The notes under the pieces: model-generated
Told to the model about the DNA's origin: nothing
Seen by the model: the letters and a program-made list of their open reading frames with translations, nothing else
Database searches by the model: none
Program-made: the position numbers and the translations under genes
Shown here: piece by piece, positions 6,461 through 15,268 of the stretch
Numbering within the stretch: the first letter of the stretch is position 1
Layout of the letters: every line of letters begins with the position of its first letter
Origin: Brasilonema sennae CENA114
GTDB lineage: Bacteria > Cyanobacteriota > Cyanobacteriia > Cyanobacteriales > Nostocaceae
DNA length: 64,000 nt
Assembly: GCF_006968745.1 (NCBI RefSeq)
Contig: NZ_CP030118.1
Location: forward strand, 4,833,943-4,897,942
Direction of reading: 5' to 3'

Positions 6461-7474
6461 ATGATTTCAGTTGAACATCTGAGTAAAACATACGGTTCTA
6501 CCTCAGCAATTACTGATGTTACTTTCGACGTCGAACCAGGGGAGATTTTGGGGTTTTTGGGACCAAATGGTGCTGGCAAAACCACAACCATGCGAATTTT
6601 GGCTGGTTATTTGCCTGCGACGAGTGGAACTGCGCGGATTGCTGGCTTTGATGTCCATGACAATTCTCTGTTGGTGCGGCAACGGATTGGTTACTTACCA
6701 GAGACGCCGCCGTTGTATCCAGAGATGACGGTGGAGGGATTTTTGTATTTTGTGGCGCGGATTAAGGGAGTTTCGGCGGGCGATCGCGCCACCAAAATCA
6801 CAGCCGCAATCGAACGCTGCAATTTACAAGAAAAACGTCACGTCATTATTCGCAAACTTTCCAAAGGATATCGTCAGAGAGTCGGCATTGCTCAAGCAAT
6901 TGTCCACGATCCACCAGCCATCATTTTAGATGAACCCACAGTCGGACTCGACCCCCGGCAAATCATTGAGGTGCGAAATTTAATTAAAAGTCTTGCGGGA
7001 AGCCACACAATCATTATCTCTACTCACATTTTGCCAGAAGTGAGCATGACTTGTAGCCGTGTCGCAATCATCAACGGTGGGAAGGTTGTCGCAACAGATA
7101 CACCCGACAATCTCATGAACCAATTGACAAAAGGTTCCGGATATGAAATAGAAATTGAAGGAGAAGCGGCTCTCGCCAAACAAGTCCTGCAAAATGTAGC
7201 AGGGGTAAACTTTGTCGAATCAATTTCTGCGGTGGGAATGCACAGTCATACCTCCTTAAAGGAAAACCAAGCATACCTGCGGGTGATATCACAACCAGGA
7301 ACAGAACCAGGAAAAGATATTGCAGCAGCATTGATCGGAACAGGATTCGGTTTACTAGAAATGCGGCGTGTTAACGCTACTCTAGAAGATGTATTTTTAC
7401 AACTAACTACAGAAGAAAAAATTTTGGAGACTGAGACAGAAATCGCAGAGGCAAAAGAAGGAGAAGCAGCCTAA
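6461..7474 (+). CDS. ABC transporter ATP-binding protein, Gld/Nos type
   Basis: 337 residues. Walker A GPNGAGKTTTM (about 34-44), the Q-loop region YLPETPPLYPEMTVEGFL, signature LSKGYRQRVGIAQAI (about 134-148) and Walker B AIILDEPTVGLDP are all intact. The C-terminal ~100 residues match the regulatory extension of GldA/CcmA-like ATPases. It energises the permease encoded next; the stop TAA (7472-7474) directly abuts the next ATG (7475). With the following GldG-like and DUF4340 genes it forms a four-gene cassette widespread in cyanobacteria, whose substrate is not established. In Bacteroidetes, related GldA/F/G proteins are needed for gliding. Confidence 0.92.
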   Translation: MISVEHLSKTYGSTSAITDVTFDVEPGEILGFLGPNGAGKTTTMRILAGYLPATSGTARIAGFDVHDNSLLVRQRIGYLPETPPLYPEMTVEGFLYFVARIKGVSAGDRATKITAAIERCNLQEKRHVIIRKLSKGYRQRVGIAQAIVHDPPAIILDEPTVGLDPRQIIEVRNLIKSLAGSHTIIISTHILPEVSMTCSRVAIINGGKVVATDTPDNLMNQLTKGSGYEIEIEGEAALAKQVLQNVAGVNFVESISAVGMHSHTSLKENQAYLRVISQPGTEPGKDIAAALIGTGFGLLEMRRVNATLEDVFLQLTTEEKILETETEIAEAKEGEAA

Positions 7475-8287
7475 ATGGGTGTCGTACTGGGTAATATTAT
7501 TGCCATTTACCGCCGAGAGTTACAGAGTTATTTTGTATCACCTTTGGCATATGCAATTGCTGGTGTCTTTTGGCTTCTATCTGGGTTATTCTTCGTGCTT
7601 ATTTTGATGGGCCCAGAAGGCATTCTACAAACAGTCACTGCATTAGATTTACAAGGACAACAATTTGGAGTGCCTGTTCCACCAATAGATGTTCCTTACG
7701 AACTTGTCAGGGCATTTTTGGATCGAATGGGATGGCTATTGTTGTTTGTGTTGCCAATTCTTTCTATGGGACTTTATGCCGAAGAACGCAAGCGCGGCAC
7801 TTTAGAACTTCTCGCCACATCACCACTGACAAACTGGGCGGTAGCTGTTGGTAAATTATTAGGAGTTTTGACATTTTTCATCACAATGGTAGTGCCGATC
7901 ATGGGAATAGAAACCATTGCTTTGAGTGCGTCAAGTCCACCAATGCCACCAGCCATACCGTTACTAGGACATTTAGGACTCATCTTACTAGCAGCAGCAA
8001 TTTTATCTTTGGGAATGTTCATTTCTTCTTTGACAGATAGTACAATTCTGTCTGCAGTTTTCACATTTGCATTAATGTTATTACTCTTGTTCGTTGATTT
8101 AATTGCCAAAAATATTGGTGGTTCTATGGGAGACGCACTAGGACATCTATCATTGCTGAAACATTACAACACCTTAGTACAAGGTATATTCGATACGAGC
8201 AGCCTGATTTTATTTGCCAGTTACATTCTTCTCGGCATCTTTCTTACGGCTCAATCAATTGATGCATTGCGTTTTCAACGTTCATAG
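7475..8287 (+). CDS. ABC transporter permease, GldF-like (ABC-2 type)
   Basis: 270 residues, about six membrane spans. The start IYRRELQSYFVSPLAYAIAG is the characteristic opening of ABC-2/GldF permeases. The segment SMGLYAEERKRGTLELLATSPLTNW is the conserved cytoplasmic coupling region. A periplasmic loop lies between spans 1 and 2. Start ATG 7475 follows the ATPase stop with no gap, indicating translational coupling. It forms the membrane channel for the ATPase at 6461. The substrate is unknown. Confidence 0.9.
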   Translation: MGVVLGNIIAIYRRELQSYFVSPLAYAIAGVFWLLSGLFFVLILMGPEGILQTVTALDLQGQQFGVPVPPIDVPYELVRAFLDRMGWLLLFVLPILSMGLYAEERKRGTLELLATSPLTNWAVAVGKLLGVLTFFITMVVPIMGIETIALSASSPPMPPAIPLLGHLGLILLAAAILSLGMFISSLTDSTILSAVFTFALMLLLLFVDLIAKNIGGSMGDALGHLSLLKHYNTLVQGIFDTSSLILFASYILLGIFLTAQSIDALRFQRS

Positions 8288-8328
8288 GGAGGAAGAGGGA
8301 ACAGTTCCCCTCTTACACAACAAAAAAA

Positions 8329-10182
8329 ATGAAACTTCTCGCTAAAAAGAAACCTTTAAAAATTTTATTTTGGTTTGGTCCGTTCCTCCTTGCTGCAGGC
8401 TTAACATCTGGATTCGTATCCCAGAATTGGGGACCAATTCAACTCACATTGATAATTTTGGGAACACTCATCATTGTATTGTGGCTGATATGGCAAAACA
8501 AGCAGAATAACTGGTTGGGACAACGTTCTACCCAAGCTAGTACTAATGCTTTGATTGCGACTTTGGCAGTTTTAGCGATTTTAGGATTGATTAATTTTTT
8601 AGGAACTCGCTACGATACACGAGTTGACTTGACAGAAACTAAGTTGTTTACCCTTGCACCCCAGTCACGGGAATTGGTACGCAACTTACAAGTACCAGCA
8701 AAAATATTGCTGTTTGACGTTAATCAAGACCCCGTAGACAGGGACTTACTAGAAAATTATCGTCGGCAAAGCTCTAAGTTTAGTTTTGAGTATATAGATC
8801 CACAAGCAAGACCAGGATTAGCACGTAAGTTTGGTGTCAAAGACTATGGAGAAGTTTACTTGGAATTTGGCGATAAACGGCAATTAGTTCAGGTAGTAGG
8901 TCCGCAGCAACGTTTATCAGAAGTAAAATTAACAAATAGTCTGCAACAAATCAGCAGTATAAGCTCTGCTAAAGTTTACCTCCTCCAAGGTCACGGCGAA
9001 CACGAACTTTCTGGTAAAGGCGAAGGAGTTATATCGCAAGCGGTTAAAGCATTAAATGATAAAGGTTACACCACTTCAGCTTTGAATCTGGTAGAAAAGT
9101 CTAGTATTCCTCAAGATGCTAATGTTGTAGTCGTTGCAGGTCCGAAGCGATCGCTATTTGAGAACGAAGTCAAAGCACTACAGGACTACCTGAATCGAGG
9201 TGGAAATGTAATGCTGATGATTGATCCAGATACAGACCCCAAACTCGAAAGCTTGCTTGCCCAGTGGGGTGTAAAATTAGATAACCGTTTGGCAGTTGAT
9301 GTTTCTGCAAGTGTTGGACTTGGTCCTGCAGCACCTTTGGTAACTCAATATGGAAAACACCCGATTACCAAAGATTTTGGCAACGGTATCTCTTTTTATC
9401 CCTTAGCACGACCGATTGACACAAATCCAGTACCTGGTATTCAGGCGACTCCCTTGTTACTCACCAAAGCTTATCCTAATAGCTGGGCAGAAAGTGACCA
9501 GCAAAGTGAGAACTTGAAATTTAATCCTGAGAGCGATCGCAAAGGTCCACTAACATTAGGCGTAGCATTAACAAGGAAACTATCAGCAAAATCTGAAGCT
9601 ACATCTAACTCTACCCCCACACCGACACCAACTGCAACACCTCAAACCCAAGCCAGCCCGACTCAGCGCGCCACACCCACAACTGCTGCAACACCAGCCA
9701 GCCCAACTCAGCGCGCCACACCCACAACTGCAGCGACTCCAGCCAGCCCGACTCAGCGCGCCAAACCGATAGCTGCTGCTACACCTCAAACATCAGCCAG
9801 CCCGACTCAGCGCGCCAAACCCACAACCCCAGCGACTCCAGCCAGCCCGACTCCCACGACTACACCAACAGCAACTGCAACTCCAGCCAGCCCGACTCCC
9901 TCATCAACCTCGGGTGAGTCACGAATGGTGGTGTTAGGAAATTCAGATTTTATCATCAATGGCTTGTTCGACAAGCAACTCAATGGAGACGTGTTTCTCA
10001 ACTCAGTCACTTGGCTAAGTCAGCAGGATCAACAACCGCTTTCAATTAGTCCAAAAGAAGTAATAAACCGTCGCATCAACCTAACAGGAGTACAAGCCCT
10101 GCTTTTAGAGTTATCATCTCTGGTGATTTTACCTCTGATCGGGCTAGTGGTGGCAGCTATTTTCTGGTGGATACGAAGATGA
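8329..10182 (+). CDS. GldG-like ABC-associated protein (ABC_transp_aux/DUF4350 family)
   Basis: 617 residues. Two or three membrane helices lie within residues 15-95, then GTRYDTRVDLTETKLFTLAPQS, typical of GldG family proteins that follow GldF permeases. Residues about 110-420 form the extracytoplasmic domain, including VYLLQGHGEHELSGKGEGVI and GGNVMLMIDPDTDP. Residues about 425-525 are an extended Thr/Pro/Ala/Ser linker built from repeats of ASPTQRA(T/K)P and TTAATP. A final domain (SRMVVLGNSDFIINGLF) and a C-terminal helix close the protein. The linker is longer than I expect for the family. It is coupled to the next gene by an ATGA overlap. Confidence 0.88.
   Translation: MKLLAKKKPLKILFWFGPFLLAAGLTSGFVSQNWGPIQLTLIILGTLIIVLWLIWQNKQNNWLGQRSTQASTNALIATLAVLAILGLINFLGTRYDTRVDLTETKLFTLAPQSRELVRNLQVPAKILLFDVNQDPVDRDLLENYRRQSSKFSFEYIDPQARPGLARKFGVKDYGEVYLEFGDKRQLVQVVGPQQRLSEVKLTNSLQQISSISSAKVYLLQGHGEHELSGKGEGVISQAVKALNDKGYTTSALNLVEKSSIPQDANVVVVAGPKRSLFENEVKALQDYLNRGGNVMLMIDPDTDPKLESLLAQWGVKLDNRLAVDVSASVGLGPAAPLVTQYGKHPITKDFGNGISFYPLARPIDTNPVPGIQATPLLLTKAYPNSWAESDQQSENLKFNPESDRKGPLTLGVALTRKLSAKSEATSNSTPTPTPTATPQTQASPTQRATPTTAATPASPTQRATPTTAATPASPTQRAKPIAAATPQTSASPTQRAKPTTPATPASPTPTTTPTATATPASPTPSSTSGESRMVVLGNSDFIINGLFDKQLNGDVFLNSVTWLSQQDQQPLSISPKEVINRRINLTGVQALLLELSSLVILPLIGLVVAAIFWWIRR
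9640..9905 (+). repeat. Coding tandem repeats, Pro/Thr/Ala linker of the GldG-like protein
   Basis: Units resembling ccagcccgactcagcgcgcc alternate with cacccacaactgctgcaaca-type segments, at least five times. They encode ASPTQRATP/TTAATP repeats. Unit boundaries are imperfect and the copies differ by a few bases. Confidence 0.75.
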
Positions 10183-11006
10183 AATTACAGCGAACAACTT
10201 TAATTCTGATACTGCTAGCGCTTGGTTTAGGTGGTTTTGTCTACTTCCATGAAATAAAGAATGCACCTGAACCAAAGGAAGTCAAGCAGCAGCAAAAAAT
10301 CTTCTCTTTCAAAGAGGATGACGTGCAGTCTTTGACACTCAAAACTCAAAATCAGACTTTAAATCTGGAACGTACTGACAAGTCTGAAGAACCCAAGTGG
10401 ATGATGAAATCTCCTGAAGTCGCTCCAGCAAGTAGTGCTATTGTAGGTTATTTGATGAATTTGCTAGTGGAGGGAAAGAGCGATCGCATTGTATCCATCT
10501 CACCCAACCAGCTTGCAGAATTCGGCTTAGATCAGCCTCAAACAACTATCGATATCAAACTAAAAAATCAGAAAACACATCAGTTAATTTTGGGTAAGCC
10601 TGACTTTAACCGCCGTTTCCTGTATGCTCAAATTGATCCTCAGAACAAACCAGGTGGCAATAATGATGTGCTATTAGTATCTACGGATTTTGAAAATGCA
10701 GTTAATCGAGAACTATCAGAGTGGAAACAACCTATAGATGATGGCAAAAAACCCACTCCCAATACTGAGAAACCTATAGATGATGGAAAAAAGCCCACTC
10801 CCAATACTGCTAAACCCATAGATGATGGAAAAAAGCCCACTCCCAATACTGCTAAACCCATAGATGATGGAAAAAAACCCACTCCCAGTATTGAGAAATC
10901 TACAGATGATGGAAAAAAACCCACTCCTAGTAGTGAGACATCTATAGATAATGGAAAAAAACCCACTCCCAATACTGATAAACCAACTCCAGCAAACAGC
11001 CAATAA
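10179..11006 (+). CDS. DUF4340 domain protein with repeat tail
   Basis: About 275 residues. An N-terminal membrane helix or signal anchor (TTLILILLALGLGGFVYF) is followed by a DUF4340 domain to about residue 185, with FKEDDVQSLTLKTQNQTLNL, GYLMNLLVEGKSDRIVS and LAEFGLDQPQTTIDIKL. The C-terminal ~90 residues are about eight copies of an 11-residue unit, (P/S)(I/T)DDGKKPTPNT. I place the start at ATG 10179, which overlaps the upstream stop as ATGA; a GTG at 10167 is also in frame. DUF4340 proteins commonly follow GldG-like proteins and are thought to act with the ABC transporter at the membrane. The tail is hydrophilic and probably disordered. Confidence 0.85.
   Translation: MKLQRTTLILILLALGLGGFVYFHEIKNAPEPKEVKQQQKIFSFKEDDVQSLTLKTQNQTLNLERTDKSEEPKWMMKSPEVAPASSAIVGYLMNLLVEGKSDRIVSISPNQLAEFGLDQPQTTIDIKLKNQKTHQLILGKPDFNRRFLYAQIDPQNKPGGNNDVLLVSTDFENAVNRELSEWKQPIDDGKKPTPNTEKPIDDGKKPTPNTAKPIDDGKKPTPNTAKPIDDGKKPTPSIEKSTDDGKKPTPSSETSIDNGKKPTPNTDKPTPANSQ
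10728..10985 (+). repeat. 33-bp tandem repeat encoding DDGKKPTPN units
   Basis: About eight units of atagatgatggaaaaaa followed by gcccactcccaatact and a variable codon pair. The units differ by few substitutions, suggesting recent slippage expansion. An antisense ORF through the tract is an artefact of the repeat. Confidence 0.8.
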
Positions 11007-11053
11007 CAGCTTTTTTTATTTGAGGTGATGGTATAGTTTGTTTTCAACAAACT

Positions 11054-11326
11054 TCACTCGTCATAACTGCCAGGTTCAGATACGTTTATCAGTAAATCGA
11101 TGATATTTTTGTGCTTTTTATGGAACTTCAGTAATTCCAAGTAAGCTAAAGGAACAATGATTGGCCACAAGATAGTAGCTACAACCAAAACGATAGTAGA
11201 ATAGAAGCGCTGCTGTGAATCCATGTCTTCATCTGCTAAAAAAAATACCACCCATTGATTAAAAAAACAGGAAGCCATGATTAAATAGACTATAATTACA
11301 AGGTAAGTAATAAGCATTGGTGTCAT
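11054..11326 (-). CDS. Small two-span membrane protein, function unknown
   Basis: 90 residues. Span 1 is about residues 5-32 (LITYLVIIVYLIMASCFFNQW) and span 2 about 45-64 (TIVLVVATILWPIIVPLAYL). Between them lies FFLADEDMDSQQRF, and a charged tail LKFHKKHKNIIDLL follows. The sequence looks like a genuine small membrane protein of cyanobacterial type, but the family is not recognised. It is convergent with the DUF4340 gene (47 bp between stops). The 295-base stretch beyond its start is AT-rich and shows nothing further. Confidence 0.7.
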   Translation of the reverse strand: MTPMLITYLVIIVYLIMASCFFNQWVVFFLADEDMDSQQRFYSTIVLVVATILWPIIVPLAYLELLKFHKKHKNIIDLLINVSEPGSYDE

Positions 11327-11627
11327 GATAATATAGTTTTAAATAAAACCAAGTACAGTAGAGATCTTGCCTCACGTTTATAACAAGACCTTAGTTAAGG
11401 TATATCATGTATATGTTTTTTTTATTGTTTCGTATAACGTATACTTTCAAGTAGGACTCAACTCTATTCTAAACAAAACAAAAAAGAGAAGTTATTCACT
11501 TTCCATAAAACCTGCTATCAAATTATAAAGTTCTCTTACATTAATAATGTATATAAAATTCTTTTTTCAAGAGTAATTCTACTGAAAAGACCGCTTCCAA
11601 GAACTTGCTAGTCTTTAGAATGTGTTC

Positions 11628-12482
11628 ATGATAAGTCCAACCGCAACACTACTTATTTCCTGTCCCGATCAAAGAGGATTGGTCGCAAAAATTGCCAACT
11701 TCATCTATGCTAATGGTGGTAATATTATCCAGGCGGATCAGCATACAGACTTTACAGCAGGGTTATTTCTCACTCGTATTGAGTGGCAGTTAGATGGGTT
11801 TAATTTGCCGCGTGACTTAATTGCACCAGCATTCAATGCCATTGCTCAACCACTGCAAGCTAAATGGGAATTGCACTTTTCTGATACTGTCCAGCGGATT
11901 GCGATTTGGGTGAGTCGTCAAGATCATTGTTTATTTGATTTAATTTGGCGACAACGTGCAAAAGAATTTGCTGCACAGATACCTGTCATTATCAGTAATC
12001 ATCCTGATTTAAAAGTAGTAGCAGAACAGTTTGATATCGACTATCACCACATCCCCATCATCAAGGAAAACAAACAGGAACAGGAAGCCAAGCAATTAGA
12101 ATTACTACAGCAGTACAAAATAGATTTAGTTGTCTTAGCAAAATATATGCAAATTGTTAGTGGAGAATTTATCGTCAAATTTCCACAAATTATTAATATT
12201 CATCATTCATTTTTACCAGCTTTTGTTGGAGCAAATCCCTATCACAAAGCTTTTGAAAGAGGTGTAAAAATTATCGGTGCAACCTCTCATTATGTGACTG
12301 ATCATTTAGATGCAGGACCAATTATTGAGCAAGATGTGGTACGAGTAAGTCACCGTGATGAAGTTGAGGATTTGATTAGAAAAGGAAAGGATTTGGAGCG
12401 AGTTGTTTTAGCAAGAGCAGTGCGTCTACATTTACAGAATCGTGTATTAGTGTATGGTAATAAAACAGTCGTGTTTGAATGA
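11628..12482 (+). CDS. purU: Formyltetrahydrofolate deformylase
   Basis: 284 residues. It hydrolyses 10-formyl-tetrahydrofolate to formate and tetrahydrofolate, balancing one-carbon pools and supplying formate for purine synthesis. The N-terminal ACT domain (1-80) has LLISCPDQRGLVAKIANFIY. The formyltransferase fold follows with INIHHSFLPAFVGANPYHKA (catalytic Asn/His) and HYVTDHLDAGPIIEQDV (catalytic Asp). The family's usual length is about 280. A GTG at 11622 lies two codons upstream; I prefer ATG 11628. It is monocistronic. Confidence 0.93.
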   Translation: MISPTATLLISCPDQRGLVAKIANFIYANGGNIIQADQHTDFTAGLFLTRIEWQLDGFNLPRDLIAPAFNAIAQPLQAKWELHFSDTVQRIAIWVSRQDHCLFDLIWRQRAKEFAAQIPVIISNHPDLKVVAEQFDIDYHHIPIIKENKQEQEAKQLELLQQYKIDLVVLAKYMQIVSGEFIVKFPQIINIHHSFLPAFVGANPYHKAFERGVKIIGATSHYVTDHLDAGPIIEQDVVRVSHRDEVEDLIRKGKDLERVVLARAVRLHLQNRVLVYGNKTVVFE

Positions 12483-12606
12483 GTAAAGCAGCCATCGCAC
12501 TTCTTTTTGAGTTGTAAGAATTATTGAACCGCTAAAACGAGACTGCTATATTGCTTATTTCAGACAACCTCAAAGTTTCCAAGTGTGCAAACTGCCTCTT
12601 CAGATT

Positions 12607-13083
12607 TTAGCTTGTGGGTTTATCTTCTATTTTGTTGTTGTTAACAACTTTAACGTGTTCAAAAAAGTTAGACATCCAAGGTAAAACCACAAGAATTATG
12701 CCTAAGACTATCAGAAATAAAGAGATTCCAAAGATTTGGTCACGAGGAATTTCGAGAACACCGCGTAAAATAACTTCTCGCAAAGCAGAAACAATAGTAA
12801 TTTCTACTGCTGCAACTACGGATATTCGTTGGTCTTGTAAGTAATCAATTAATAGTCTAAATAATTCTACCAGAATCAAAATAAACAGAATATCAGATGT
12901 AACTTGCCGTAAATCTAGTGGATGCAAAAAAGAGAAGAACATATCTCCCAATCGTAAAAGCATCACACAGAACAAACCAAGACAAAGAGAGATGACAATA
13001 AAGTCTTGAAAAATCTCTAGATTACGTACGATGGTATCTCTTTGGAACCAACTCTTTAATCCTATCATTATCCGTTTTGGCAT
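12607..13083 (-). CDS. PsiE family membrane protein
   Basis: 158 residues from ATG 13083, chosen because GGAG lies 5 bases upstream; the frame can be extended to 13128. There are four membrane spans: residues about 30-50 (FIVISLCLGLFCVMLL), 68-85 (ILFILILVELFRLLI) and two near the C-terminus (IFGISLFLIVLGIILVVLPW). The segment DYLQDQRISVVAAVEITIVSALREVI matches phosphate-starvation-inducible PsiE family proteins (PF06146). The molecular function of the family is not established. There is no obvious Pho box. Confidence 0.8.
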   Translation of the reverse strand: MPKRIMIGLKSWFQRDTIVRNLEIFQDFIVISLCLGLFCVMLLRLGDMFFSFLHPLDLRQVTSDILFILILVELFRLLIDYLQDQRISVVAAVEITIVSALREVILRGVLEIPRDQIFGISLFLIVLGIILVVLPWMSNFFEHVKVVNNNKIEDKPTS

Positions 13084-13366
13084 GGTATCTCCGGACATTC
13101 TAGATTCGTCCAGCCCTATGATAAACAATTCAAAATTGAAAATATGCTCTATGTCTTACAGAACTTTATAAATAACCTTTAATATCAACTGTGCTTAATT
13201 ACTTATATTTCCTGCGTAACCTGATCCCAATCCCCTGCGATCTCGCCCAGAGGGTGCTGCAGACTAGTAAGGTTCTTGGTTTTTTATAAGTATTGATCCC
13301 AATATCATATGATATAGGACTCCTATTTGATTTTAGAAAAAAACTCAGTATACCTTCATTGCTTTT

Positions 13367-13405
13367 TCCCTGTTAAGCGTTAAGCGTTCCCTGTTAAGCG
13401 CCCTG
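13367..13405. repeat. GTTAAGC short tandem repeats
   Basis: ccctgttaagcgttaagcg is followed by a second ccctgttaagcg. The same unit recurs at 32314-32340. It lies in a 430-base gap (13084-13513) that otherwise holds only AT-rich sequence and the presumed promoters of the flanking divergent genes. Confidence 0.7.
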
Positions 13406-13513
13406 ACGAGTTGTTCACCAAATCAAACCGAATTCCTATAGGTAGTATTTTCTGTTGAGTTCATATCATAATTAAAAAAGAGTTAAGAAACATGAAGCTG
13501 GACTGTCTTTAAT

Positions 13514-14209
13514 ATGAGCAAAATATCTCTAAACTTAATAGCAATATCTATCTTTATCATGACGATGTCTAGCCTCTTGGGACCATTGTTGCACATATCA
13601 CCTGTAATCCCGGCAACACTAACCTTTAGCGTTTTGGGAATAGCAACTCTTGATTCATTTAGTTTACAAGGCAAGGGTGGTAGTTTACTTATAGATTGGA
13701 TAGCTGGTTTTTCTCCAGAACACAGAGAACGCATCATTCATCACGAAGCCGGACATTTTCTAGTTGCTTATCTACTAGAAATTCCAGTGATGAACTATAC
13801 CCTAAGTGCCTGGGAAGCACTCAAACAAAGACAACCAGGACAAGGTGGTGTGAGTTTTGATGATGGCGAATTAGCATCCCAACTAGAACGGGGTACAATC
13901 AGTGCTCAAAAGCTAGACCGTTACTGTACCATTTGGATGGCTGGTATTGCTGCTGAAACATTAGTTTACGAAAACTCAGAAGGAGGAGCTGATGACAGAA
14001 GCAAGCTCTTAATGGTATTGACAAAATTAGGTTTTTCTGAATCGTTAGGTGATCAGAAACAGCGCTTTTGTACACTCCAAGCCAAAACGCTTTTGGAAGA
14101 AAACTGGTCGGCATATCAAGCCTTAGTGAATTCTATGCGAGAACGTGCAACAGTTGCAGAGTGTCAAACTGCAATTGCACAAGCTTTTGACACTCCCCAA
14201 ATTGCCTAA
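13514..14209 (+). CDS. Membrane-anchored HEAGH metalloprotease-like protein (FtsH/M41-like, no AAA domain)
   Basis: 231 residues. Two membrane helices near the N-terminus (about 5-28 and 30-50) are followed by RERIIHHEAGHFLVAYLLEIP with the zinc-binding HEAGH at about 77-81. Next come GGVSFDDGE, then WMAGIAAETLVYENSEGGADDRSKLL, the region that supplies the third metal ligand Asp in M41 peptidases. An AAA+ module is absent, unlike true FtsH. Such stand-alone M41-like proteins occur in cyanobacteria and plastids. The substrate is unknown. A terminator follows at 14231. Confidence 0.8.
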   Translation: MSKISLNLIAISIFIMTMSSLLGPLLHISPVIPATLTFSVLGIATLDSFSLQGKGGSLLIDWIAGFSPEHRERIIHHEAGHFLVAYLLEIPVMNYTLSAWEALKQRQPGQGGVSFDDGELASQLERGTISAQKLDRYCTIWMAGIAAETLVYENSEGGADDRSKLLMVLTKLGFSESLGDQKQRFCTLQAKTLLEENWSAYQALVNSMRERATVAECQTAIAQAFDTPQIA

Positions 14210-14230
14210 TTTATGAGAATTGAAAAACCA

Positions 14231-14271
14231 AGTTCCCGGACTTCTCACCAGAAATCCGGGAGCTTTTTTTA
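14231..14271 (+). terminator. Rho-independent terminator
   Basis: AGTTCCCGGA and TCCGGGAGCT form a stem separated by about 15 bases, followed by seven T. It lies 22 bases after the stop of the metalloprotease-like gene. Confidence 0.8.
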
Positions 14272-14473
14272 TCACGAATGATTTAGAATCCCTTCCGTAT
14301 TCTGCGTTCTTCTTTAAGGTATATTTGCGGTGTTGTGGCATGAGAACATTCGGGTATCAGCCATGTCTCGTTCTATCAGCATTTTTAGGAACTTTGAATT
14401 CCAACAATCTCAGTCTAGTTCTTCAAAGTGGTCTTCTACAACAGCCATTTTTCTAAAATGAGGAGAGAACTCT

Positions 14474-15208
14474 ATGCAAAGTAACGACAAAAAAATTGCC
14501 CTAGTCACCGGGGCGAATAAAGGGCTTGGTTTTGAAATCAGCCGCCAATTAGCAAAACAAGGAATTACCGTACTGATAGGTGCCCGTGATGAAACCAAAG
14601 GTAAGGAAGCAGCGGAAAAATTACAGGCTGAAGGGTTTGATGTGCAGTCTATCAAACTCGATGTTACAGATACTTCTACCATCGAAACTGTAGCTAAGAC
14701 TGTTGAAGAAAAATTTGCCAAGCTTGATATTTTAGTCAATAATGCTGGTATTCTCGGTGGTCGGGAACAACTCCCAAGTTCTGTTTCTGTAGCTTCGGTC
14801 AAAGAGATATTTGAGACAAATTTCTTCGGTGTCATTTCTGTGACTCAGGCGTTTTTACCGCTTTTGCACAAAAGTCCAGCAGGACGCATCGTTAATGTGT
14901 CGAGTGGGCTTGGTTCCCTGACGCAACACAGTGACCCGAACCATGCCTTATACGATACAAAATTATTGGGCTACAATTCCTCTAAGACAGCGCTTAATGC
15001 TTTTACAGTTACGCTGGCGTACGAACTGAAAGACACCCCCATAAAGGTCAATTCTGCTGATCCAGATTCGTGCAAAACAGACATGGGAACTGATGAGGCT
15101 ACTTACACTGCAGAGCAAGGTGCTGACACTCCCGTATGGCTTGCTACACTTCCAGAAGATGGTCCAACAGGTGGTTTCTTTAATTCCCGCAAGCCGATTC
15201 CTTGGTGA
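14474..15208 (+). CDS. Short-chain dehydrogenase/reductase
   Basis: 244 residues, classical SDR. The NAD(P) motif is ALVTGANKGLGFEISRQL (TGxxxGxG, residues 10-17). Then come the NNAG motif ILVNNAGILGG, the catalytic Ser in VNVSSGLGSL and the YxxxK site YNSSKTALNAF. The Arg of GARDETKG after strand 2 suggests NADP preference. The motif that is usually PG...T reads ADPDSCKTDM. The C-terminus PTGGFFNSRKPIPW is typical of plant-like carbonyl-reductase SDRs. A strong Shine-Dalgarno (GAGGAGAG) precedes ATG 14474. It lies 60 bp upstream of the catalase-like gene on the same strand. The substrate is unknown. Confidence 0.9.
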   Translation: MQSNDKKIALVTGANKGLGFEISRQLAKQGITVLIGARDETKGKEAAEKLQAEGFDVQSIKLDVTDTSTIETVAKTVEEKFAKLDILVNNAGILGGREQLPSSVSVASVKEIFETNFFGVISVTQAFLPLLHKSPAGRIVNVSSGLGSLTQHSDPNHALYDTKLLGYNSSKTALNAFTVTLAYELKDTPIKVNSADPDSCKTDMGTDEATYTAEQGADTPVWLATLPEDGPTGGFFNSRKPIPW

Positions 15209-15268
15209 TTGCTTAGGTAGGCACTACCCACCTTTTTCATTGATTGCACACATTGAGAGGAGGAAAGT

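Noticed and set aside
9583..11050. Antisense frames through the GldG-like linker and the DUF4340 tail (Cys/Gly-rich or VGFFPSS repeats)
   Set aside because: They arise because tandem repeats stay open in several frames; the sense genes are clear and fit an operon.
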